From Impatiens glandulifera (taxonomy: Eukaryota > Streptophyta > Magnoliopsida > Ericales > Balsaminaceae): a stretch of DNA of 64,000 nt. Location of the stretch: the NCBI RefSeq assembly GCF_907164915.1, contig NC_061862.1, positions 7,985,505-8,049,504 on the forward strand, in the 5' to 3' direction. The stretch's first letter is position 1. The number at the start of each line of letters is the position of its first letter. The position numbers and the translations under genes are program-made. Below the pieces are notes generated by a model that was not told the origin of the DNA, ran no database searches, and was given only the letters and a program-made list of their open reading frames with translations. Below are positions 37,600 to 48,607 of this stretch, in pieces.

Positions 37600-40500
37600 T
37601 ACAAATAAACGAAGGACTAGAGGAATCTGTATGGTATCTTGATAGCGGATGTTCCAGGCATATGACAGGAAACAGACGGCTTCTCACTGATATATCAGAT
37701 TGCTCTGGACCTAAGATCACGTTTGGTGACAACAAGAAGGGTAAGATCATGGGTAAGGGTATGATTATCCATGGTAACCTAACTATTAATGACGTGCTGT
37801 CTGTTGACAATCTGTGCTATAATTTGATCAACATTAGTCAATTATGTGATAATGGCTTGTCAGTAGATTTTCAAACTCATGCATGTCTAGTTAAAGACCA
37901 AGATGGAAACATTTTATTGACTGGAAGTAGAGTATGAAACTCATACAAAATGAATTGGCAAAAAGAGTCTTCTGATCCTATGTGCATGATTGCCAAGAAT
38001 GACCAGAAATGGTCATGGCATAAACGTTTGAACCATTTGAATTTTAAAACCATCAACAACATTTGTTCAAACAATTTAGTTATCGGTTTGCCCAAACTTC
38101 AGTTTTCAAAGGACAAGATATGCACTGCTTGCCAGTTAGGCAAACAGGGCAGATCATCGTTCAAAAGCAAAGGGAAATCACAATCCAGACGTATCCTATA
38201 ACTTTTACATATGGATCTGTTTGGTCCAATTCCTGTAAAGAGTATAGGAGGAATGAGATTTTCCTTAATGGTTATTGATGATTTCTCTCGTTTTACATGG
38301 GTTGCATTTTTACCATAAAAAGATAAAACTGCTGAAAATTTGATTAGGATATTTAAAGGAATTCAGAATCAGAAATCTTTGAATATCACGTGCATTAGAA
38401 GTGATCAGGGAACTGAGTTCACTAACAGATACATATCATCTTATCTCGAGGAGACTGGAATTAGGCACGAGTTGTCTAGTTCCAAAACTCCACAGCAAAA
38501 CGACATTACTGAGAGAAGAGTGAGAACTCTAAAGGAAGCAGCGAGATCTATGCTTGCTGAATCAGATGTACCTCAGAGGTTCTGGGCGGAAGCCATTAGT
38601 ATTGTCTGCTATACACAAAATCGGTCAATAATTAACAAACATTTTGATAAAACTCCCTATGAATTGTATTATGGGAGAATTCCTACAGTGTCTTATTTTA
38701 AGATATTTGGGTGTAAATGTTTTATCCATAACAATAGAAAGGTTTATTTGACCGCTTTTGATGCTAAAGCAGATGATGGATTCATGTTGGGATACTCATC
38801 AGTAAGCAAGGCTTACAGAGTATACAACAAAAGAACACAGACTGTTGAAGAATCCCTCCATGTAGTTTTTGATAAGCCTGTTGAGAGCAAATCTAATGAA
38901 CCCATTGATCTTGCTGACAGACTTAAAGCGACTAGTCTTGAGTCTATAAGTGAAGAAGAAGAAACTTTGGATAAGCGGATGGCTCTGTCTGATCTAGTGG
39001 CTGATCCTGTTGAAGTTCAACCAGATATTCAAACTCCTGTTCAACAAGAAGTTGAGAGTTTGGATGTTGCGGTGTCACTAGTTCAGATGACCAACCCCCT
39101 TGGATCCAACTTCAGATGGAACAGAAATCATCCACCAGAACTGATAATCGGAAATCATTTCTCTCCTCGAAGGATAAGACGTCAACTGATGGATGAAATG
39201 GCCAACTCTGCATTTATTTCTCAAATTGAACCCAAGAAAATTGGTGAAGCTATAGTTGATCTAGATTGGATAAATGCTATGCAGGAGGAGTTAAACCAAT
39301 TTGCTAGAAATAAAGTGTGGTATCTTACTCCTAGACCAACTAACAAGTCAGTCATAGGAACAAGATGAGTCTTTAGGATCAAGTTTAGTGAAGATGGTCT
39401 AGTCATTAGAAACAAAGCTCGTTTAGTTGCTCAAGGATACAGACAAGAGGAAGGTATTGATTTTGATGAGTCCTTTGCACTGGTTGCAAAACTAGAGGCA
39501 ATCAGAATATTCCTAGGATATGCATCATTTAAGAACTTTAAAGTCTTTCAAATGGATGTGAAAAGCGCATTTTTAAATGAAAAATTAAGTGAAGAAGTAT
39601 ATGTTGAGCAACCCCCTGTTTTTGTAGATCATGTTTTGCCAAATCATGTTTATAGGCTTGACAAATCATTGTATGGTCTGAAACAAGCTCCTAGAGCTTG
39701 GTACGACACTTTTACCAATTTCTTGTTTGATCATGACTTTGTTGTTGGAACAGTAGATAAAACTCTGTTTAGATTTACTAAAGATTCTCACATTCTACTT
39801 GTTCAGATATATGTTGATGACATTATCTTTGGCTCTACTAATCCCAAATTGTGTGAGAAATTTGCTAAGCTGGTGCAGGACAGATTTGAAATGAGCATGA
39901 TGGGAGAACTTACATTCTTCCTTGGGCTTCAAGTCCGTCAGCAAGAAAACGGAACTCTTATCAACCAGGCCAAATACACCAAAAAACTGCTAAAGAAGTT
40001 TGGCTTGGAGAACTGTTCTGAGGCAGCTACTCCAATGAGCTCTTCGACTAAATTGGATAAAGATGAAGATGGTCAAAGTGTCGATGTAACAGCATATAAA
40101 GGACTCATCGGATCCTTGTTGTATGTAACTACTAGCAGGCCAGACATTCAATTTATTGTTGGTGTCTGTGGCAGATTTCAGACTGATCCTAAACTCTCTC
40201 ATTTCACTACTGCTAAATGTATTCTTAAATACTTAAAAGGGACTCAAAATGTGGGACTGTGGTATCCGAAGGATTCCAGTTTCAATTTAACCAGTTTCTT
40301 AGATACAGATTATGCAGGGTGCAAAATCGATAGAAAAAGCACAAGTGGAACTTGCCAGTTCCTTGAAGATCGTCTAATCACTTGGTTTAGCAAGAAGTAG
40401 ACATCGGTCGCCACGTCTACAGCTGAAGCAGAGTATCTTGCAACTGGAAGTTGTTGCTCTCAAGTTTTGTGGATTCAACAACAGCTCAGAGACTATGGGA

Positions 40501-40754
40501 TTGAGGCTGATGAATCTCCAATTTTCTGCGACAACACAAGTGCTATCGCAATCACCTACAATCCAGTTATGCATTCTCGGACAAAGCATATTGAAATCAG
40601 GCATCATTTCATCCGAGAACATGTCAATCAGAAGCAGATTCGTCTTGAACATGTTTCTACAAATCAACAAATTGCAGACATCTTCACGAAACCTCTACCG
40701 GAAGCTAAGTTTTCTCACTTTAGAAACATGTTAGGTCTTGTTGATCTTGATTGA
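37600..40754 (+). pseudogene. Copia pol: protease, integrase, reverse transcriptase, RNase H
   Basis: The domains follow in order. Protease has WYLDSGCSRHMTG near 37,630, with the DSG active site. Then come the GAG-pre-integrase region (WSWHKRLNHLNFKTI near 38,010), integrase (LFGPIPVKSIGGMRFSLMVI, SDQGTEFTN, TPQQNDITERRVRTLKEAAR), reverse transcriptase (WINAMQEELNQFARNKVW near 39,267, [41 protein letters not shown], and YVDDIIFG near 39,812) and RNase H (STAEAEYLA, FCDNTSAI, RTKHIEIRHHFIREHV), ending at a TGA at 40,752-40,754. Stops interrupt it near 37,935, 38,200, 38,317, 39,366 and 40,398. Catalytic motifs are otherwise preserved, so the decay is moderate. Confidence 0.9.
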
Positions 40755-41528
40755 TGTGATTACGTGTATAAATTAAGGGGGAATGGTATTGTTCAAAACG
40801 CAACTGAACAGACATGAAAGATAGAGGTCTTAATTTGTCCTAAGGATTCAGAGTTTGAGAAACACAGCTACTTAGACGTACGTCTACTTTAGCAGTTTCA
40901 TCTTAATCTGAAGTTATCGTCTTGGTTATTCTAACATGAATGGTTAGACGGATGCGTCTAATAGACGGACACGTCTAATAGAAGCTAGACGTTTTTACGT
41001 CATGAGCAAGAGGATGCTCACGTCTAACCAGACATGCGTGTCTCACGTGTTGTTATTGCATAATTAGACGTATACGTCTAATAGACTGATTTTCGAAAGG
41101 AAGTTGAAAATGTGAAAAGGAAAAATAAACGTCTAACTATTGATGTAATTAGACTCTTCATCTTCTGGCTAGTTGGACAACTGTCCTTTGCTAGTTTCTG
41201 CTCAAGTTTATTTTCCCGCCGAAAATCAAATCAGTCATTCCTCAAAAGAATTGAAGACACGTGTCTCTCAATATACAAAGAATGACTAATATTTCTGACA
41301 ACTTTTGCTTGTACATAAAGTATTAAATGTTTAGTTTCATGCTAACATTAAATGATACGTTTATTGGGAACAGACTCTTGGGTTCTTGACGGTAAGAGTA
41401 ATCATTAGAAAATTTCTACACATTAGACATTGATATTTGTAGGGTTATTCATTCTAAAGATTAGAGCTCTTCGAAATCCCTCTCTCTCTAGAATTCGAAT
41501 CGTCTAAACCCTTGTTCATCAAGTCGAA
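40755..41528 (+). other. Spacer with TTAGAC palindromes between pol and the extra ORF
   Basis: Non-coding. It contains perfect or near-perfect palindromes of the same type as the LTR, for example TTAGACGTATACGTCTAA near 41,064, TTAGACGGATGCGTCTAA near 40,943 and TAGACGTACGTCTA near 40,874. The last 150 bp before the ATG at 41,529 are CT-rich and may be the leader of a separate transcript. Confidence 0.6.
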
Positions 41529-42185
41529 ATGTCATTCTTTCGTCCAAAGTCGATTCAAGTGGATTTTAGATCCGTATCCACTCTACAATCTCCGGGAATG
41601 CATAAGATGTTTGAGTCTTTAAAAGCTTCCGGGCTGAGAAAATTCCTCACCCCTCATGAAATCTATCATGAACAGTTGGTTCATGAATTTTTCGCAACCG
41701 CTGGGTTCTATCAAGATAAAATTATCGTTGGGGTCGTGATGGGCCAGATGATCTCCATAACAGAAGAGTCGTTTGGTGCGTTTTTCCAACTTCCAAAAGT
41801 AGGTATTGATGATTTCTCAACCACTCCTCCTAATATAATGATTATAATGATGAGAGTCTTTTCTGATTCTCCTCAAGTAGACATTCATGGAATGAAAAAC
41901 CTTCTGAAGGTTGAATTTGCTCTGTTAAGCGATATCATATCGAAATCTCTTCTATCCAAAGAGTCTTCTTACAAGTATTGTACGAAGGTCTTCCAGATAA
42001 TGGTGACTATCACTAGGGGCGTTCCTATCAACTGGACAAGCTTCCTCTTCGGAAATCTTGTCAGAATGGTTGTTGCTCGGAAAACTATCTTTGGTTTTGA
42101 CGGTCCTTTTAGCTCTCTTCTGTGCTTCCTCCTAAATGAACCCGGTAAGAGTTTTCCCCTTCCTTCTAAAATCCTGAACTACTAG
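41529..42185 (+). CDS. Extra ORF of the copia element, putative plant transposon domain
   Basis: An open frame of 218 residues in sense orientation, downstream of RNase H and upstream of the 3' LTR. Motifs such as GLRKFLTPHEIYHEQLVHEF (residues 35-54), MISITEESFGAFFQLPKVGI (73-92) and VTITRGVPINW resemble the plant transposon/mobile-type domain found in many gag-like plant proteins (recalled as Transposase_32). After the stop the same frame continues VDYIQRVETLKSKKRKRED before a further stop, so the ancestral protein was probably longer with a basic, nuclear-signal-like tail. By position it corresponds to the env-like or third ORF of some copia groups, but I see no signal peptide or clear membrane anchor. 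The function is unknown. Confidence 0.6.
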   Translation: MSFFRPKSIQVDFRSVSTLQSPGMHKMFESLKASGLRKFLTPHEIYHEQLVHEFFATAGFYQDKIIVGVVMGQMISITEESFGAFFQLPKVGIDDFSTTPPNIMIIMMRVFSDSPQVDIHGMKNLLKVEFALLSDIISKSLLSKESSYKYCTKVFQIMVTITRGVPINWTSFLFGNLVRMVVARKTIFGFDGPFSSLLCFLLNEPGKSFPLPSKILNY

Positions 42186-42573
42186 AAGGTTGTAGATTAC
42201 ATTCAAAGGGTGGAGACGCTTAAGTCTAAGAAAAGGAAACGAGAAGACTCCAACTCCCCTCTAACCGCAGTCTTAGAGATCTCTTAGGTTGAAGTCTATC
42301 ATTTCCAAAGTAAAGTCTAAGAAAAAGAAGAAGAAGAAGAATAGAAGTTAAATTTCTTTATGAAATTTCTTTTGAATATTTTGATGATGTTTTTGTGATA
42401 AACTTATTCTTGGTTACTTTGAACAATGTTTTTGTGTGTTTCTTCTGAAAACACTCATTTGTAATTCATCTGATTTTGATATCTTGAATGTTTTACTTGC
42501 ATGCAAACAGGTTTTAGTTTATTTATATGATGAATGCATATTAATATATATGCAGGTTTGCAATTTCTTCATC

Positions 42574-42587
42574 AAAAAAGGGGAAAT
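42574..42587 (+). other. Polypurine tract
   Basis: AAAAAAGGGGAAAT stands immediately before the 3' LTR start (TGTTGGGTC). It is the expected plus-strand primer site. Confidence 0.85.
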
Positions 42588-44383
42588 TGTTGGGTCAAAT
42601 TATTTTGACTAAGTGTTGAAATAATTTAACCACTGAGATTTTGATGATGAAATGACTTATGAGTTTTGATGCAGGTGTATTGAAACAATATTTCATTAGA
42701 CTTGGCTCTAATGAGGATCATTAGACCGATTTTGGCAATTAGATGCATAGAATTAGACGTACAGTCTAACTCATCGAAGTTAGACGTGTAGTCTAATGAA
42801 TGCATAGAATTAGACGTACAGTCTAACTCATCGGAGTTAGACGTGTAGTCTAATGAATGCATAGAATTAGACGTACAGTCTAACTCATCGGAGTTAGACG
42901 TGTAGTTTAATGAATGCATAAAATTAGACGTAAGTCTAACTCATCAGAGTTAGACGTGTAGTCTAATAGACTTGTAATTAGACGGATGGTCTAATAGATT
43001 ATTCGGAATTAGACGTACAGTCTAACTCATCGGAGTTATACGTGTAGTCTAATATATTTGCAATTAGACGGATAGTCTAATATATTCGGAATTAGACGTG
43101 CAATCTAACTCAGTGGAGTTAGACGTGCAGTCTAATAGAAAGTGAAAGTTAGACGTGAGTCTAACTCCTTCAGACAAGTCTAAGGTAGAACCAGAATTAG
43201 ACGTGCAGTCTAACTCAGTGGAGTTAGACGTGCAGTCTAATGGTTATTGGATAATTAGACGCGTAGTCTAATTAGTGAAAGTTAGACGTGAGTCTAACTC
43301 CTTCAAACAAGTCTGAGGTAAAACCGGAATTAGACGTGCAGTCTAACTCAGTGGAGTTAGACGTGCAGTCTAATGGTTATTGTAATTAGACGTGTAGTCT
43401 AATTCTATTAGACCAGGCGGTCTAATAGACTCGGTTACTAGAAGGAGATGTTTAATTTCATTAGACTGATTTTCACAATCTGTCTAACTGAAATACGTCT
43501 AATGCTTAGTTTAATCAGTATGCTTGAAGCTAGCATTTCACCTACCCACGTGCTATAGCTGTACCTTACTCCTGCTCCACTTTCTAGTGAAGATCAGTAC
43601 AACAACTATATGCAACCAACCAAGGAATGTCACGTAAGAGAATTTTCCTCACATTACTTGTTTTGCAGGTACATCCCTGATGGAATATTCGGCGCACTAC
43701 CAGTGGTGTACGGCCACGATCCTTGTGCTCAGAATCTGTCGTGTACAATGGAGGTTTTCCAATGGAAGAGTGCCACGTTTCATTCTAAAAGATTCGACCG
43801 TTAGCTCCTGCTTAGTATTTAACAAATCTCAAGAACAACGGACAATCGGTCTTACGAATTTTTCTGAATACAACGAACAAGCAATCTGATTTTGCAGAGA
43901 GAGAAACTACTCAATCATCTTGCTTACTGAATTCATATTGTGAAGTTGCTTTCTAATTGTACTGTGTGTGAATCAAGAGAGAGCTAGAATCAAAACAATT
44001 TTAGCTGAGTGATATTCTTCATCTTGTAATTGAACAGAAAGTGTTTTGTTCAATAGTGAGCTAAGTGTGTGTAAACTATATTTGATTCGAATCATATTAT
44101 AGTGAATCCTTCCGGTGGTTGGAAAAAGGGTGACGTATGAGAGTTTCTCCAAACATCCATAAACAAACTGCTGTGTTCTTCATTTTTGTCATCTTTTCAT
44201 ATTTCATCTTGTGCTTCAAACCCAAGTAAACAATTCCGTCTTAAATCTGTTTCAAGTGTTTACAAGAGTTTGCGTAGAATAGAAAGCGAATTAAATCCTT
44301 AACAAGATTTCTTTTAAACCGTTTTTTATAAGCCTTCATCCTTAGCCAGACCTCCGTCTCTATCGATAAACCCGATTCTATCA
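42588..44383 (+). repeat. Copia 3' LTR, complete (1,796 bp)
   Basis: It starts TGTTGGGTC after the polypurine tract and ends CGATTCTATCA. The right 1.15 kb matches the 5' LTR closely; the left 650 bp survive only here. Short open frames near 43,610-43,889 recur in the 5' LTR and are judged shadows of conserved LTR sequence. Confidence 0.9.
42739..43430. repeat. Array of about 23 TTAGAC/GTCTAA palindromes
   Basis: Units of the form TTAGAC, then about 5 nt (GTACA, GTGTA, GTGCA, GGATA and others), then GTCTAA follow one another every 25-35 bp. In the left part two units plus GAATGCATAGAA form a 57-bp higher-order repeat (3-4 copies from 42,741). Some units are degenerate (near 42,895 and 43,035). 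Each unit can form a short hairpin in RNA or single-stranded DNA. Confidence 0.92.
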
Positions 44384-46067
44384 TATATTACAACTAATTG
44401 AATAAACAAAATTATATTAAAATCAAGAAAATATAATTTTAAAAATCCAGATTTTTAAACTTTATTTTCAAAATTTTAGTTTGATCAAACATGATCAAAA
44501 CGTGATTACAGTTACTTAGAAATTATCCAGACATGTTTATAAACATGTATTACAACTAATTGAATCAACAAAATCAGATTAAAAGAAAAAACACTGAATT
44601 TTAAAATCCAAATTTTTAAGCTTTTTTCTCAAATTTCAGTTTAATCAAACAAGATCAAAACTTGTTTACAGTCGTTTGGAAATCATTCAAACATGTATAG
44701 CAATTACTTGAACAAAAAAATCTAATTTAATCCAAGAACATAAGATTTCAAAAAATCTAGTTTTCAAGTTTGATTTTTTGAAATTTTTTATTCATATAGA
44801 TTTGATCTAACTTCTTTCAACATAAAGCATATATGTGATATATAGAACGATTCTCAACAAAGAAATTCCATAATCAACATTAATAACAAGATCAAACCGA
44901 TCAAACAAGAAAATTTGAAAACATTCAAAATTTTCAATTACAAATTGAAATTCAAGGCTTTTGGAATCATACCAACAGCTGTGGGAGGTGTTCAAAGTGG
45001 TCCAAAAGTCTGGATCGAAGCTTGGCTCACCGGAGAAAGTTTTGACAAAAATTGTTCTTGGCCGGAATTTGCAGGTCTTCGTCCGGGGTGAATTGGGGTG
45101 TAATTGATGGCTATTGTTTGATGATTTTGTAGTGGAAAGGTAGGGGTATTTATAGTAGGGGAAGGTCGGTCGAGGAGGGTTAATTTGAGACGAAATTAAC
45201 CTCCGACGAGCTTATCCCTAAAATCCTATCCGGCAATTGGCAGTTTTATTTGCAGTGTGATAAGGCTTCTAGATAGAGGGTTATCGTAGGCGCTGACGAG
45301 AGGAACGTGTAGGCGAAAATATCAGTGGATTTGATCACTTGTGGCCGAAACTAGAGCTTTTGGAAGAGTGGACGCTTGCGACGATCGTGAATCCAGCGAC
45401 CCTTGCATCTTAGCGAAGAAGACAAACAAAACGGCATCATTTTATGTAACGGGACGTTGAGTTCCGTCTGGTTCGTCCGCGGTCAGTCTAGTTGACTAAT
45501 TGGGTTAGTCTGTCCCGTTAGTTGATTTAGTGCGAGCGCGCGCGCGTGGCTCTGCTACATTCGGCTGTGTGGACATCTGATGGTTCAGAATCCTGCTGCA
45601 GAGATTAAACATAATTTCAGCTACACAGAATTATGCAATTATATTTTAATCTAAAAGGTTATTAAAAATTGGTTTTTAATTTCTTTTAAATCCATTATTT
45701 TACTAAAAATTTCACAAAAAATATTTCAAGAATCATTTTTTTTTTTGGAATTTTGGAGTATTTTATTTAATTGGTTTAAGTCATGAATTAAACGTAAATC
45801 ATGAATAAATCATAATTAAATATTTTTAACTCATTCCTTAGTCTAATTTGGGTAAAATATATACAAATATTTTATCCTCAAATTATTTTGAAAATTTTGT
45901 AAAGATTCTTTAATTAAAGTTTAATTATCATAATAATTAATCCTCACTTAGATTTTAATTACTTCTTTAAGTTATTTTAAATATAAAAATCTAAAATACT
46001 GTTTTAATATTATTAAATATAATAATATTATTTTATAAATAGGGTAAGTCAAATTTTTATACTTACA
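44384..46067 (-). mobile_element. Truncated gypsy LTR, minus orientation
   Basis: The reverse complement starts TGTAAGTATAAAAATTTGAC at 46,067 and follows the plus-strand LTR at 22,459 block by block, including the TATA box (45,147-45,154), the GGGATAAGCTCGTCGGAGG block and the repeats of about 190 bp. It lacks the Mutator-like insertion of the other copy. Its 3' part is cut off at 44,384 by the copia LTR; 44,384 corresponds to roughly 25,285 in the plus copy. No internal gypsy sequence is attached. Confidence 0.82.
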
Positions 46068-47027
46068 CAATATTAAATAATATTACAATATAATTATATT
46101 TTAATATTATGTTTCTATAGATAAATTAATATATAATATATTTATTTCATTATAATATATATATATATATATATTAATTTATAAATACTATTTTGGCATA
46201 TCTCGACAAAACAAAATTTTGAAAATCTCATACATTTAACGTATAAATAATTCCGGTAACGGTATCATAACTTACCTTTTTTCGGTAGACCTTAAAAATT
46301 AATATTTTCGATATATTGCAATATGGTATTTTCAATATATCTATAATATCAGTCATTTTTCTCACCCCTAGATAAATTTATGAATTTTTCGATACTGAAA
46401 CTTTCGATAAAGTACAATGTATGGATACAAAATTAAGTTATACCATATCACTCATCCCTAATTATTATGTCTTTAAACAACGGGTTTAAACTCCAATAAA
46501 ACTTGATAATAAATAACAAAAACAAAAAAAAAAATATTGTATCAATCATTTTCATGATTTCAACAATAACATCACTCAATTTATTAATTAAAATATTAAA
46601 TTATCATTTATTTTATTTTATCATTATATATTAATACTATTTAAATCCTTTTGCAAAACAAAAATTATCTCTCAACCTCATTTGTAGGTTTTTAAATAAT
46701 TTGATTTTCTCAATAACCCTTGTCTTAATTTATTATTAAAATAATAAAATATTTTTATTTTTAAATTAAAAATTTATTTTATCATTATACATTAAAACCT
46801 TTAAATTTTTTTATCACACAAATTTTATTTTTTCAAAATAACATCAATTAATACTTTTTAAATAATTTATAAATTATTTAAATAACTTGCTACATAATTA
46901 TACCTTAATTTTAGACTTTGTGTGATAAAACTTAAAATTAAGATATAATTATTTAAAATTCATAATTTGAATTTGTTTAATAATATTTAAAAAATAAATT
47001 AAAATATACTCTTATATATTAATTATA

Positions 47028-48607
47028 GGGAAAATTATTTTAGTGACCCTCAAATTATTTTAATCGCATACTTTTAACCTTTAAATTATTTTTTGAAACA
47101 AATCAATATTTTAACTTTTAGAAAGATCACTAATGACCCTTTTTTTTCAACTTTCTTTTTAAAACATAACGTTTAAATTTAAAATATTATTTTATATTTA
47201 TTATCTTTAACCATTTATATATATATATATATAACACTAATGATAGGTAACGCTGGGTCCGAAAAAGTCCGCGAAAATAGAATATTTCTTTTAAACACAT
47301 CATATTCTTTCCCCTCTTATTAATTAATTTTTCTCTATATCTTTACCAATTAATTAATTTTTCTCTCTTTCTTTGAATTAATTAATTTATTTCTCTCATC
47401 TCTATTTAATTAATTTATTTCTCTTTATTAATTAATTTCTCTATTTTTATATTATTATTTTTTTTCTTTAATATTAATTAATTTATTCTCTTGTCAATAA
47501 ATTATATTTTGTATTTTTTTCTTTTCTATTACTCATCAATAGAATCAACTTAAAAATTAAAAATAAATTTTTATATATAACTCAAAAATTAAAAATAATA
47601 TCTTATTGAAATATCATAATAATATTTTTAAATAAAAAATAATGTGATATAATAAAATTACAAGAATAATGAACACAAAATTATGATGAATTTTATCATT
47701 TCACAATATTTGACTAACTAACGGTAGAAGAGATATTAATTTAGGGTTTAGGTTTAGCGAAAAAAGAAATTAATTAATAAATACAACACATTATATTTTA
47801 TTTAAACATATTATTAAAATATTTAATATGAGAAGTGTTAAGTTTAGTTAAATAGTTAAATAAGAGATAATAAATATTAAAGAAAAAAATGAATAAAATT
47901 CATTTATTAATAATTAGTTATTAAATTAAAAGATAAAATAATTAATCGTGAGAATATGAATAAATTAATTGGTAGAGGTAGAGAGAGAAATCAATTAGTA
48001 AAAGGAAAGAGAATATTCGATGTTTAAATAGAATATTCGATGTTTAAATAGTATATATATCATTTATCAATAATTTTTATATTTATATAATTATTAAATT
48101 TTCTTTATATATAAATAAATATATTATATATATATAATGAGGAGTGATAGAGTGAGGGAATTTAGTGAGGGAATTTGGTGAGGGAATGACGTGTCATCAC
48201 CTTCATTGGTTGTAAAATGTATAAGTGGGAGGAAATAGAGAAAAGAGAGAAATTATTTGATTTTTTCAGCGAATAAGATTATGCCACGTCATTCCCTCAC
48301 CAAATTCTCTTACCAAATTCCCTCACCTAATTATTTCTCATATATAATATAGATAATGTATTGATAAAAATAAATAATATATATATATATATAATAGAGA
48401 TTTAATAATTATATAAATATAAAATTAATAATAAAAGTTATATACCTATCTAATATTATATATATAAACGATTTAATAATTATATTAAAAAAATATTGAT
48501 TAAATATAATATATATAAAATAATTTAACAAAAATTTGACAGCTTGGGACAATTTATTTAAAAATTAATTTGAAGGGCTTAAATTAAGTGATCAAAGTAA
48601 TTAGTTC
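47028..48607. mobile_element. Mutator-like insertion present only in block B
   Basis: Block A is continuous where this segment stands, so its borders are visible by comparison. It is flanked by an 11-bp direct repeat TATTAATTATA (47,017-47,027 and 48,608-48,618). It starts GGGAAAATTATTTTAGTGAC, and its reverse-complemented end GAACTAATTACTTTGATCAC is a weak match, so the terminal repeats are degenerate. Inside are a TTAATTAATTTTTCTCT-rich repeat (47,320-47,440), a weak inverted pair (about 47,260-47,360 against 47,960-48,050) and a MITE. Confidence 0.65.
48138..48340. mobile_element. MITE, 203 bp, nearly all inverted repeat
   Basis: About 60 bp at each end are inverted repeats (TGAGGAGTGATAGAGTGAGG and TGAGAAATAATTAGGTGAGG, then GGTGAGGGAATGACGTG on both). 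TATATAA flanks it on both sides as a possible target duplication. The related copy at 7,604 shares the termini. Confidence 0.7.

Larger units (their letters stand above)
35211..44383 (+). mobile_element. Ty1/copia LTR retrotransposon, degenerate, with extra 3' ORF
   Basis: The order is 5' LTR (truncated), primer-binding site, gag, protease, integrase, reverse transcriptase, RNase H, spacer, additional ORF, polypurine tract, 3' LTR. The integrase-before-RT order defines Ty1/copia. LTR ends agree (CCGATCCTATCA at 36,330; CCGATTCTATCA at 44,383). Several frame breaks show it is not autonomous. The left flank is UBC intron 1 and the right flank an inverted gypsy LTR, so no target duplication is expected to survive. 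Confidence 0.92.

Noticed and set aside
42626..42919. Minus-strand frame with a 19-residue repeat (MHSLDYTSNSDELDC...)
   Set aside because: The repeat is the translation of the 57-bp palindromic LTR unit; there is no start context and no counterpart in the 5' LTR.
42739..43430. CRISPR-like array
   Set aside because: Units are regularly spaced and palindromic, but the spacers are themselves repeats, the host is a plant, and the array sits in an LTR.
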